Shown here one piece after another: positions 24,577-32,202 of a stretch of DNA of 38,046 nucleotides (positions are counted from its first letter, which is position 1; every line of letters begins with the position of its first letter). The notes below the pieces were generated by a model, which had not been told where the DNA came from, searched no databases, and saw only the letters and a program-made list of their open reading frames with translations. Source of the DNA: Caballeronia jiangsuensis (GTDB lineage Bacteria; Pseudomonadota; Gammaproteobacteria; Burkholderiales; Burkholderiaceae); assembly GCA_000648925.1 (NCBI GenBank), contig JFHF01000063.1, positions 1 to 38,046 of the forward strand, written 5' to 3'. The position numbers were made by a program, and so were the translations under genes.

Positions 24577-25908
24577 TTGCCTTTCAATCTGCCGACCACG
24601 GCCACAGCGCCGTTTTGTCCATCGGAAGTCAAAGGCTCGGTGGCTGTTTCGCCGGGCGCGCCGCTCTGGAAAAAGCTGCTGCAATTCGCAGGACCGGGCT
24701 TGCTCATTTCCATCGGGTATATGGACCCCGGCAACTGGGCGACGGACATCGAAGCCGGATCGCGTTATGGCTATAACCTGCTCTTCGTGGTCGTGCTGTC
24801 GAGTCTCGCGGCGATGGTGCTGCAATGCCTTTCGATGCGGCTTGGCATCGTCACGGGAAAGGATCTCGCGCAGCTTTCGCGCGAACGCTATGCAAAGCCC
24901 GTCGCGAATGTGCAATGGATGCTGGCCGAGTTGTCGATCATCGCGTGCGATCTCGCGGAAGTGCTCGGCGGTGCGCTCGCGTTTCACTTGCTGTTCGGTG
25001 TATCGCTGATATGGGGCGTGGTGCTCACCGCATTCGATACGCTCATCGTGCTCGGATTGAAGGGCAAGAACTTTCGCGATCTCGAAGCGATCATGCTCGG
25101 GCTGATCGCGACGATCGGCGTGGGTTATGTCGTCGAGCTCGTGCTCGTCAAGCCGCATTGGCCTTCCATCGCCGCGGGGCTCGTGCCTTCGATTCACGCA
25201 TTGAGCGAGCGCGAACCGCTCTATCTCGCGATAGGCATTCTCGGCGCGACCGTGATGCCGCATAACCTGTATCTGCATTCGTCGATCGTGCAGACGCGCG
25301 TGGTGAATCGCGATGCGAAGAGCCTCGCGTCGGCGATCCGTTTCTCGCGGCTCGACACCATCGTGTCGCTGGTTCTTGCGCTGCTCATCAATGCGGCGAT
25401 CCTGATTCTCGCGGCATCGGCTTTCCATGCGACGGGGCACACGCAAGTCACCGAAATCGAGGATGCGTACAAGCTGCTTGCACCGATCGTCGGCACCGGG
25501 CTTGCCGCGGTTCTTTTTGCGGTGACGCTATTCGCGTCGGGACAAAGCTCCACGTTCACCGGAACCATCGCGGGGCAGGTGATCATGGAAGGGTTTCTGA
25601 ACCTGAAGATTCCCTGCTATCAGCGCAGGTTCATCACGCGGGCGCTGGCGCTCGTGCCGGCGTTGATCGGCGTATATGTGATGGGGAACGGCGCGGTCGG
25701 AAAGCTGCTGGTCGCGAGTCAGGTCGTGCTGAGCCTGCAGTTGCCGTTCGCGCTTTATCCGTTGATTCGAATGACGAGCGATCGAAGCCTGATGGGGGCG
25801 TTCGCGAACAAGCCGCACATGAAGCTTGTCGCGTGGGCGCTGTTCGTCGTGATCAGCGCGGCGAACATATGGCTCGTCGTGCAGACGGCGACCGAGTGGA
25901 TCGGCTGA
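24577..25908 (+). CDS. mntH: Nramp-family Mn2+/Fe2+ transporter MntH
   Basis: This 443-aa inner-membrane proton-coupled divalent metal transporter has about 11 membrane segments. The Nramp metal-site motifs are present: DPGN in TM1 (Asp50-Asn53) and the TM6 motif MPHNLYLHS (Met near 227). It probably takes up Mn2+. The only start that keeps the whole conserved N terminus is TTG at 24577, with AGGAA about 9 nt upstream; a GTG further in is possible, and the first in-frame ATG (in GYMDPGN) would remove part of TM1. In the 265 bp upstream I see no convincing MntR or Fur palindrome. A hairpin follows the stop. Confidence 0.92.
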   Translation: MPFNLPTTATAPFCPSEVKGSVAVSPGAPLWKKLLQFAGPGLLISIGYMDPGNWATDIEAGSRYGYNLLFVVVLSSLAAMVLQCLSMRLGIVTGKDLAQLSRERYAKPVANVQWMLAELSIIACDLAEVLGGALAFHLLFGVSLIWGVVLTAFDTLIVLGLKGKNFRDLEAIMLGLIATIGVGYVVELVLVKPHWPSIAAGLVPSIHALSEREPLYLAIGILGATVMPHNLYLHSSIVQTRVVNRDAKSLASAIRFSRLDTIVSLVLALLINAAILILAASAFHATGHTQVTEIEDAYKLLAPIVGTGLAAVLFAVTLFASGQSSTFTGTIAGQVIMEGFLNLKIPCYQRRFITRALALVPALIGVYVMGNGAVGKLLVASQVVLSLQLPFALYPLIRMTSDRSLMGAFANKPHMKLVAWALFVVISAANIWLVVQTATEWIG

Positions 25909-25918
25909 TCGAATACGA

Positions 25919-25947
25919 GCGCCATGCACCGGTCACGTACATGGCGC
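25919..25947. terminator. Hairpin between the convergent genes mntH and lipoprotein
   Basis: GCGCCATG and CATGGCGC enclose 13 nt. There is no T-run on either side, so efficiency is doubtful. Its stem is nearly the same as that of the hairpin at 26859-26886. Confidence 0.5.
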
Positions 25948-25958
25948 GCCGCCAACGT

Positions 25959-26726
25959 CTACTGCGCCGACAGATAGAACGCCTGATCTCGTTGCGGCGT
26001 CACGCCGACGATCGTGAGCTGCCCGTTCACGACAGTCGCTTCGACGGACACCGACACGTTGCTGAGAGCACATAACGAGCCCGTGAAATTCAGCGTGCCG
26101 TCGAGCAGATGTTTGCCGGTCGGGCGCGGTTTGAAGCTGCCCGTGAACGTGCAGGCGTTCTGCGTGCCCTTGGCCGTGCCGTCGGCGGCGACCGTGATCG
26201 TCGAGACCGGCGTGACGCCCGCACCGCTGGTCCATGCGCGCGCGACGTCGCTGATGGCGATCGGCGTGTCGTATGTCGCGTTGTAGTTGCCGTTGAAGCT
26301 CGTGGGAGTCGTGTCCGGGCTGACGAAGAGGCTCGTCGTCGCCGTGAGCGCGCTCTTCGCGGTGAAGTTGCCGGACAGCGTTCCGGCGCGAATCGCGCCA
26401 AGCGTGTGAAAGCCGACAGTCGCCGGATCGGTGAACGCGCCGTCCGTGGCCGTCATGATGCCTTCGATGAGCCAGACAAACGAACCGTTCTGCGTATAGA
26501 TACTGAAGTACTGGCCGGTTTCGAGAACGATGGTCTGCGCCGCAAGCGACTGCGACGAATTCACCGAGCCGTACCAGATGCCTTCCGGCAGCGCGTGGGA
26601 AGGATTGGGGACGCAGGACTTCGTCAGCGTGCCGAGGTCGGTCTTGCAGGTCTGATCGTCGCCCCCGCCTCCGCAGGCGGCGAGTACGGGCAGGGCGAGC
26701 AGCATCAGCTTCGATAAGAGTTTCAT
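25959..26726 (-). CDS. Predicted lipoprotein of unknown function (255 aa)
   Basis: The lipoprotein signal MKLLSKLMLLALPVLAAC places the lipidated Cys at 18, followed by a GGGGDD linker that would keep the protein flexible at the membrane. The mature part is Thr/Ser/Gly-rich with alternating beta-type segments (GTLSGNFTAKSALTATT, FNGNYNATYD, GTLNFTGSL), suggesting a beta-barrel or beta-sandwich domain. Residue +2 is Gly, not Asp, so outer-membrane sorting is likely. The frame is open to 26858, but only the ATG at 26726 gives a signal. I recognise no family. It is convergent to mntH and downstream of motB, separated from each by a hairpin, so it is probably its own transcription unit. Confidence 0.8.
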   Translation of the reverse strand: MKLLSKLMLLALPVLAACGGGGDDQTCKTDLGTLTKSCVPNPSHALPEGIWYGSVNSSQSLAAQTIVLETGQYFSIYTQNGSFVWLIEGIMTATDGAFTDPATVGFHTLGAIRAGTLSGNFTAKSALTATTSLFVSPDTTPTSFNGNYNATYDTPIAISDVARAWTSGAGVTPVSTITVAADGTAKGTQNACTFTGSFKPRPTGKHLLDGTLNFTGSLCALSNVSVSVEATVVNGQLTIVGVTPQRDQAFYLSAQ

Positions 26727-26858
26727 AGCGTATTGTTGGTCTTTGTAGTAGGCACGGACTGCGGCTCTCTTTACGGCGCACCGACAAGGGATTAACGGAA
26801 CATCGGCGGAAAACTTTAGATGCGCGGACCACGCTGCTGAATGTCGAGTGCAAAGCAA

Positions 26859-26886
26859 AGCGCCATGCCTTTGCAGGCATGGCGCT
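26859..26886 (-). terminator. Terminator after motAB
   Basis: A perfect 12-bp stem AGCGCCATGCCT/AGGCATGGCGCT with a 4-nt loop, followed on the minus strand by TTGCTTTGC. It lies 22 bp after the motB stop. The stem resembles that at 25919-25947. Confidence 0.75.
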
Positions 26887-26907
26887 CTGACCGGATCCGG
26901 CGAATCC

Positions 26908-27888
26908 CTACTTCACCACCGCCACCGGCGCATTCGATTTGGCCGCCACTGCCGACGGAATCGCCGCATCGACGGGCCGCGTCTCATCGACCGTAGTCCG
27001 TCCGCCATCGCGGAAGAACGCCTGCTCGGCCGCCTTGTTCAGCACGAGAATACTGATCCGCCGATTCGTAGGCTCATCGACGACATCCTTGTTGAGCGGC
27101 AGCACGTCGGCAAGCCCGCGCACCTGCAATACCTTGCTTTCCTTCATGCCACCCGCGACGAGCGCGCGTCTTGCCGAATTGGCGCGCTCACTCGAAAGCT
27201 CCCAGTTCGAATAGCCTGCCTGACTGCCCGAATAGGCCACCGCATCCGTATGTCCCGCGATCGACACGCGGTTATCGACATCGTTCAGCGATGCGCCGAT
27301 GTTCGTCAGGATCGTCGTCACATAACCTTCGAGCTTCGAGCTGCCGGATGCGAACATCGGCCGCTTGAGCGAATCGACGATCTCGATGCGCAATCCTTCG
27401 CTCGTGATCGCGATGCGAATCTGATCCTTGAACGCGCGCAACGCCGGCATCTGCTCGATGAGCGCCATCAGCTTCTGCTTGAGTTGCTGCAGCTTCTGCA
27501 AGTCTTCCATCGCGACGGCCGCGCGCGCGATCGATTGCGGCACGGGCTGCGCCTGGCTCTTCTTGCCTTCACCCGGACGCGTGCTCGACAAATCCTTGCC
27601 GCCGCCCGTGATGACGCTCGTATGCGCCGACGCGCCGCCATCGTTGCCAAAGAGCGCGGAGAGCGGCGTATTGAAGTACTGCTCGATGCCTTCCTTGTCG
27701 TACTTCGAGGTCGAGCCGAGCAGCCACATCAGCAGAAAGAACGCCATCATCGCGGTGACGAAGTCGGCGTAGGCGATCTTCCACGCGCCGCCATGATGAC
27801 CGTGGCCGTGCGCCTTCTTCTTGCGCTTCACGACGACGGTAGGCGCGAGCACCGATTGCAGTGGATCGCGTGATGGTTTCTCAGCCAT
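26908..27888 (-). CDS. motB: Flagellar motor stator protein MotB
   Basis: The protein is 326 aa: a basic, His-rich N terminus (KRKKKAHGHGHHGG), one membrane segment with the essential proton-binding Asp42 (YADFVTAMMAFFLLMWLLG), a plug/linker region, and a C-terminal OmpA-like peptidoglycan-binding domain (IAGHTDAVAY ... SSERANSARRALVAGGM ... PTNRRISILVL). It anchors the MotA/MotB stator to the cell wall. It follows motA with 18 bp between them and ends before a strong hairpin. No flhDC or che gene adjoins, unlike the usual Burkholderia flagellar order, so this may be a relocated or second stator set. Confidence 0.96.
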   Translation of the reverse strand: MAEKPSRDPLQSVLAPTVVVKRKKKAHGHGHHGGAWKIAYADFVTAMMAFFLLMWLLGSTSKYDKEGIEQYFNTPLSALFGNDGGASAHTSVITGGGKDLSSTRPGEGKKSQAQPVPQSIARAAVAMEDLQKLQQLKQKLMALIEQMPALRAFKDQIRIAITSEGLRIEIVDSLKRPMFASGSSKLEGYVTTILTNIGASLNDVDNRVSIAGHTDAVAYSGSQAGYSNWELSSERANSARRALVAGGMKESKVLQVRGLADVLPLNKDVVDEPTNRRISILVLNKAAEQAFFRDGGRTTVDETRPVDAAIPSAVAAKSNAPVAVVK

Positions 27889-27906
27889 GATGTCTATGCC
27901 GTCAAG

Positions 27907-28779
27907 TTAGGAAGCCGACTTCGGCATCTTGGTTGCGCGCACCGCGTCGTCGAGTTCCTTGAAGCTCGGACGGTCGGCGGTGAAGAGCACCTTGCGGCCG
28001 AACTCGACAGCGATCGTCGGCGCATAGCCGTTCATCGATGCGAGCAGCACGGACTTCACGCACTGGAACGGCTTCGCTTCGGCCGCGCCCTTGGCGTTGA
28101 GCAGATCCGCGAGCGGGCCGATGAAACCATAGGCCAGCAGAATGCCGAGGAAGGTGCCGACGAGCGCACCCGCGATCATCTCGCCGAGCACCGCGGGCGC
28201 TGCACCGACCGAGCCCATCGTGTGCACGACGCCCATCACTGCCGCGACGATACCGAACGCGGGCAGGCCGTCCGCCATCTTCTGGATTGCATTGGCCGCG
28301 ACCGCGCTTTCGGTGTGATGCGTCTCGAGTTCCTCGTCCATCAGATCCTGCATTTCGAGCGCGTTGACGTTGCCCGCCGACATCATCCGCAGATAGTCGA
28401 CGATGAAATCGAGCAGATGATGATCGGCCATCACGTGCTCGTACTTCTGAAAGACCGGGCTGGACTCGGGCGCGTCGACGTCGGCTTCGAGCGCCATCAT
28501 CCCTTCCTTGCGCGCCTTCTGAAGCAGTTCGTAGAGCAGCGCGATCAGCGCGAGGTACTTCTCTTTCGAGTAGCCGCCGCCTTTGAAGGCCTTCGGAATG
28601 GATTGCAGGGTTTTCTTGAGCGTGGCCGTCGGATTCGATACGACGAACGCGCCGATCGCCGCGCCGAAAATACACAGCAGCTCGAACGGTTGCACGAGGG
28701 CGGCGAGGTGGCCGCCGACGCCGATGAAGCTTCCGATCACCGAGCCGATAACCAGGACCCATCCGATGATGACAAACAT
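27907..28779 (-). CDS. motA: Flagellar motor stator protein MotA
   Basis: The protein is 290 aa with four membrane segments. The cytoplasmic loop has the charged stretch KARKEGMMALEADVDAPE corresponding to the torque-generating region of E. coli MotA, and the conserved prolines (LPAFGIVAAVMG and GPLADLL) are present. With MotB it forms the proton channel of the flagellar motor. The frame is open to 28839, but GGAG 6 nt before the ATG at 28779 and the family N terminus MFVIIGWVLVIGSV support this start. A sigma-28-type promoter lies about 95 bp upstream. Confidence 0.96.
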   Translation of the reverse strand: MFVIIGWVLVIGSVIGSFIGVGGHLAALVQPFELLCIFGAAIGAFVVSNPTATLKKTLQSIPKAFKGGGYSKEKYLALIALLYELLQKARKEGMMALEADVDAPESSPVFQKYEHVMADHHLLDFIVDYLRMMSAGNVNALEMQDLMDEELETHHTESAVAANAIQKMADGLPAFGIVAAVMGVVHTMGSVGAAPAVLGEMIAGALVGTFLGILLAYGFIGPLADLLNAKGAAEAKPFQCVKSVLLASMNGYAPTIAVEFGRKVLFTADRPSFKELDDAVRATKMPKSAS

Positions 28780-28872
28780 GTTTTCTCCGCAAATGTCCGG
28801 GCGCCGCGAGCCGTGCGTGCTCGGGATTGAGACGCGCACGGCTCGCGACGCATTGTTCGCTTGTTGTGGGGC

Positions 28873-28900
28873 TTATCGGCTTTTAAGCACCGGACATTTA
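28873..28900 (-). promoter_or_regulatory. Sigma-28 (FliA) promoter of motAB
   Basis: On the minus strand TAAA, 16 bases, then GCCGATAA: the -10 octamer is a perfect FliA consensus and the spacing is one base more than the ideal 15. Transcription would start about 85 nt before the motA start. It supports flagellar late-class control of this stator pair. Confidence 0.75.
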
Positions 28901-29041
28901 GGGTGACGCGCGCAACTTTTTCTGCGCAAAGGTTTGCGAAGTAAATCTTACGCTCGTTCGTCAATGCGGCCTCATGCCGTTCGAAGCGATTACGTCGCAG
29001 GTAATGGATCGCGCGCACGAGCTTCGTCTAACATCGCTCGC

Positions 29042-29860
29042 ATGAACTCGACCCTTGCACACTCCGCCATGCAATCGAGCGTCGGCACGCTGTTGCGCGA
29101 ATGGCGCCAGCGACGGCGCCTGAGCCAGCTCGATCTCGCCGGCGTCGCGGACGTTTCCACGCGCCATCTGAGCTTCGTCGAATCGGGACGCTCGCTGCCG
29201 AGCCGCGAGATGCTCATGCGCCTCGCCGAGCAACTCGACGTGCCGCTGCGCGAGCGCAATACGCTGCTCGTCGCGGCCGGTTATGCGCCGCTGTATCGCG
29301 AGCGCGCGCTCGCCGATCCGCAACTCGCCGCCGCGCGCCGAGCGGTCGATCTCGTGTTGAAGGGGCACGAGCCGTATCCCGCGCTCGCCGTCGATCGCCA
29401 CTGGACGATGGTCGCGGCCAACGCGGCGTTCGCGCCGCTCGTCGCATCAGCGGATGAAGAACTGCTCGCGCCGCCGGTGAATGTGCTGCGTCTGTCGATG
29501 CATCCGCAAGGTCTCGCCGATGTGATCGATAACTGGCACGAATGGCGCGCGCATCTGCTCGCGCGTCTGCGCCGGCAGATCGACGTTTCCGGCGACGCGA
29601 CGCTCGCTACGCTCTTCGCGGAACTCGAAGCGTATCCCGCGCCCGACCATGCCGGGCACGCGGCGCGAGCGGACACCGATCCGGTCGTCGTGCCGCTGCG
29701 CATGCGCACGCAATACGGCGTGCTGTCCTTCTTCAGCACGACGACGGTCTTCGGCACGCCGGTCGATATCACGTTGTCCGAACTCGCGATCGAGGCATTT
29801 TTTCCCGCCGACGACGCTACGGCCGCCGTCCTGCGGCAACTCGACGATGCGAGACGTTGA
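29042..29860 (+). CDS. XRE-family regulator with MmyB-like ligand-binding domain
   Basis: The protein is 272 aa. An N-terminal helix-turn-helix (about 12-70: LLREWRQRRRLSQLDLAGVADVSTRHLSFVESGRSLPS) is followed by the MmyB-type ligand-binding domain (about 100-265), recognisable by YPALAVDRHWTMVAANAAF, NVLRLSMHPQGLADVI, W-E-W-R and the end segment TPVDITLSELAIEAFFPAD. Such regulators usually repress a neighbouring oxidoreductase gene, but none is adjacent here. It is divergent from motA, sharing a 262-bp spacer. No good ribosome binding site precedes the ATG at 29042; transcription start and translation start may be close together. Confidence 0.88.
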   Translation: MNSTLAHSAMQSSVGTLLREWRQRRRLSQLDLAGVADVSTRHLSFVESGRSLPSREMLMRLAEQLDVPLRERNTLLVAAGYAPLYRERALADPQLAAARRAVDLVLKGHEPYPALAVDRHWTMVAANAAFAPLVASADEELLAPPVNVLRLSMHPQGLADVIDNWHEWRAHLLARLRRQIDVSGDATLATLFAELEAYPAPDHAGHAARADTDPVVVPLRMRTQYGVLSFFSTTTVFGTPVDITLSELAIEAFFPADDATAAVLRQLDDARR

Positions 29861-29926
29861 GCTTGCGTCGCCGCCCGCATGCTTACAGAATTGAACCTGG
29901 TGCGCATGTGCGAATCAATGAGAAGG

Positions 29927-29955
29927 CAGGCTGCGTGCTAACGGTGCGCAGCCTG
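29927..29955 (+). terminator. Hairpin between the XRE regulator and the 90-aa gene
   Basis: CAGGCTGCG and CGCAGCCTG enclose 11 nt and are followed by TGTCAGCTTTTG. It could end the regulator transcript or attenuate the next gene, which starts 36 bp later. Confidence 0.5.
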
Positions 29956-29990
29956 TGTCAGCTTTTGTCCAACCAACGCGGAAGGCAGCG

Positions 29991-30263
29991 ATGATTCAAA
30001 CATTCGAGCAGGTAATCGGCGGGCAAAACATGCAGTTCTGCGCGAGCATCGCGGAAGGTGGCGGACCGGCGCGGGTCATCATCAGCCGTGCGGATTCGGC
30101 GGAGTCGCTCGTGATCGTCGAGGCCGACGGCATCATCGGTGCGATCAAGGCGGAAGTCGAAGCGCCCGATACGCTCGTCGCCGATGCCGTGCGCAAGGCG
30201 CAGCAGGAAGCGTTGATCGAGCGCGCGCTGGAAACCGGCACCGTGCAGACGACGAGCCTGTAG
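29991..30263 (+). CDS. Small protein of unknown function (90 aa)
   Basis: The protein begins MIQTFEQVIGGQNMQF and is acidic, with no signal peptide or membrane segment and one Cys. The central part (ARVIISRADSAESLVIVEADG) looks beta-rich and the last third (VADAVRKAQQEALIERALETG) is helical. GAAGG just upstream supports the ATG at 29991 over one at 29955. A strong hairpin follows. I recognise no family; conservation of a similar hypothetical protein in related genomes would be the first thing to look for. Confidence 0.7.
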   Translation: MIQTFEQVIGGQNMQFCASIAEGGGPARVIISRADSAESLVIVEADGIIGAIKAEVEAPDTLVADAVRKAQQEALIERALETGTVQTTSL

Positions 30264-30291
30264 CAGCGTTTCAGGCCAGTCCATCAGGAAG

Positions 30292-30326
30292 AATGCCCGC
30301 GCGGCTCATGCGGCCGCGCGGGCATT
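30292..30326. terminator. Bidirectional terminator between two convergent small genes
   Basis: A perfect 14-bp stem AATGCCCGCGCGGC/GCCGCGCGGGCATT with a 7-nt loop; TGCTTTAT follows on the plus strand and TTCTTCC on the minus strand. It lies between the 90-aa gene and the convergent 55-aa gene. Confidence 0.85.
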
Positions 30327-30356
30327 GCTTTATCGGCTCGCCAGTCGTTCAGCCGG

Positions 30357-30524
30357 TCACATGCGCGGCTCGCCGTTCTTCGGATCGGCGGGCACCATCG
30401 GCGTGGCGGAATCCGGGCCATCGGGCATGTCCGGATCGTCGGGGTTCGGCGGGGCGTCCGGATCGAGCAGCTTGTCCGGGTCCGGTTCGAGAGGCTCTTC
30501 GGGGGAGCGAGGCATCGTCGACAT
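30357..30524 (-). CDS. Pro/Asp-rich small protein (55 aa)
   Basis: The 55-aa protein is almost wholly composed of Pro, Asp, Glu and a few hydrophobic residues (EEPLEPDPDKLLDPDAPPNPDD, ending KNGEPRM), so it is very acidic and probably disordered. AGGAG stands 7 nt before the ATG, an excellent ribosome binding site, which together with in-frame codon use makes it a real gene despite its size. It follows the MFS gene by about 90 bp on the same strand and ends at a strong terminator. Similar short Pro/Asp-rich proteins occur widely in proteobacteria without known function. Confidence 0.72.
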   Translation of the reverse strand: MSTMPRSPEEPLEPDPDKLLDPDAPPNPDDPDMPDGPDSATPMVPADPKNGEPRM

Positions 30525-30613
30525 GGTGATCTCCTGAATCTTCCTTCAATGGGTGGATCTTCCAGCGCGCTTTGCCTGAACACTGCAACGAGCGTTCCCG
30601 CTGCCGCCCATCT

Positions 30614-32089
30614 TTATTCGGTTTCGTCGGAAAGCGCGCCGCACGCGCGTTTTTTCGTGGCTTCCGTCTGCGCGTTCGCCGGGTTGCGTACATGACGCGC
30701 GATCAGCGCGGCGCCCAGCAACAATGCAACGGAGATCACCGCCGACCAGCGCACCGCATCGACGATATGTTCCGCATTCGGCGCGCCGTCGCCGTGCGCC
30801 GCGAGCGCGCCGAACGCCGCGACGCCGATCGCGCCCGCCGCCTGTCGCGCGGTATTGAGCACCGCCGACGCCGTGCCCGCGCGCTGCTGGCCGACGGTGC
30901 CGAGCAGCGCGGTCGTCATCGCCGGAACCGCGAGGCCCATGCCGGAGGGAATCAGCAGGAACGGCACGAGCAGCGCGGCCGTGGGCGTCGTCGCATCGAC
31001 GAAGCCGAGCGCCGCGAAGCCCGCTGCATCGAGCAGCGCGCCGGCGATCATTGGGCCGCGCGAGCCGAAGCGCGCCACGACGGGGCCGCTCGCGAGGTTC
31101 GAGATCAGGAAGCCGCCCGTCAGCGGCAGGAACGCGAGACCGGTCTGCAAAGGCGTATGGCCGAGCACACGCTGCAAATACAGGCTCAAAACGAAGACCA
31201 TTCCATAATAGGTGAGATTCACGCCGATACCGAAGACGACGGCCGCGCTGAACGTGCGCTCGGCGAAGAGCGAGAGCGGCAGCATCGGCGCGCGGCTTTT
31301 TCGTTCGATCGCGATGAACGCGCCGCCCGCCGCCAGCGCGAGCACGACTCCGCCGATCACGAGCGGATGCGCCGGTCCGAGCGGACGCAGTTCGATCACC
31401 GCGCCGACCAGCGCAGCGAGTGCGACGATCGCGAGCGCCTGGCCGGGCAGATCGATGCCGCCCGCCTGTTCGCGGTCTTTCGCGCGCGTTTTCTCGACCC
31501 AGACGAGCGTCGCCGCGATGCCTGCCGCGCAGATCGGCAGATTGACCCAGAAGATGCTGCGCCAGCCGAACGCCGCGATCAGCACGCCGCCGACGATCGG
31601 CCCCGCCGCGATCGACACCGCGCCCGCCGCGGTCCACAGGCCGACCGCACGCGCGCGCAGGCGCCGGTCGTGGCCGCATGACGCGTTAAGGAGCGCGAGC
31701 GAATTCGGCAGCATGCCCGCGGCGCCGATGCCTTGCAGGGCGCGCGCGGCGATCAGTTGGGTCACATCGCGCGAAAAGGCGCACGCGAGCGAGGCCAGCG
31801 CGAAGAGCGCGAGGCCGCCGAGGAACATGCGCCGCGCGCCGAAGCGATCGCCGAGCGAGCCCGCCGAGAGCATGAGCGCGGCGAAGGCGAGCGCGTAACT
31901 GTCGACGGTCCATTGCAGGCTCGCGACGCTCGCTCGCAGGTCGTGACCGATGCTCGCGAGCGCGACATTGACGATCGAGACATCGAGCTGAGAGACGACG
32001 AAGCCGACGCTGGTCGCCGTGACGACGAGCATCTGTCGCGCGGACAAATGCGTTTCGGATGAGGAAAGGTTCGAGTTCATGCCGTTCAT
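30614..32089 (-). CDS. MFS efflux transporter, DHA2 (EmrB/QacA) type
   Basis: The protein is 491 aa with about 14 membrane segments. Motifs of the drug:H+ antiporter-2 group are present: the TM1 Asp in SQLDVSIVNVAL, GSLGDRFGARRMF (motif A) and GPIVGGVLI in TM5 (motif C, antiporter). It probably exports a hydrophobic compound or drug. The C terminus is basic and cytoplasmic. No partner adaptor gene and no TetR-type regulator adjoins. An ATG four codons in could also be the start. Confidence 0.9.
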   Translation of the reverse strand: MNGMNSNLSSSETHLSARQMLVVTATSVGFVVSQLDVSIVNVALASIGHDLRASVASLQWTVDSYALAFAALMLSAGSLGDRFGARRMFLGGLALFALASLACAFSRDVTQLIAARALQGIGAAGMLPNSLALLNASCGHDRRLRARAVGLWTAAGAVSIAAGPIVGGVLIAAFGWRSIFWVNLPICAAGIAATLVWVEKTRAKDREQAGGIDLPGQALAIVALAALVGAVIELRPLGPAHPLVIGGVVLALAAGGAFIAIERKSRAPMLPLSLFAERTFSAAVVFGIGVNLTYYGMVFVLSLYLQRVLGHTPLQTGLAFLPLTGGFLISNLASGPVVARFGSRGPMIAGALLDAAGFAALGFVDATTPTAALLVPFLLIPSGMGLAVPAMTTALLGTVGQQRAGTASAVLNTARQAAGAIGVAAFGALAAHGDGAPNAEHIVDAVRWSAVISVALLLGAALIARHVRNPANAQTEATKKRACGALSDETE

Positions 32090-32147
32090 CGTAAGCGCGT
32101 CGCGCGTTCGATGTTTCGGCGTGGCCTGAAACGTGAAAGTCGAATGA

Positions 32148-32181
32148 AAAATGGCGCGCCGGGTGAGCGGCGCGCCATTTT
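32148..32181 (-). terminator. Terminator of the MHS transporter gene
   Basis: A 13-bp perfect stem AAAATGGCGCGCC/GGCGCGCCATTTT with an 8-nt loop. On the minus strand it lies 22 bp after the stop at 32203 and ends in TTTTT. Confidence 0.88.
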
Positions 32182-32202
32182 CCCGACGACATCAATGCTG
32201 AA

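Noticed and set aside
30293..30537. Plus-strand frames across the 55-aa gene
   Set aside because: The minus-strand frame has an excellent ribosome site and a coherent Pro/Asp-rich protein; the others are its shadows.
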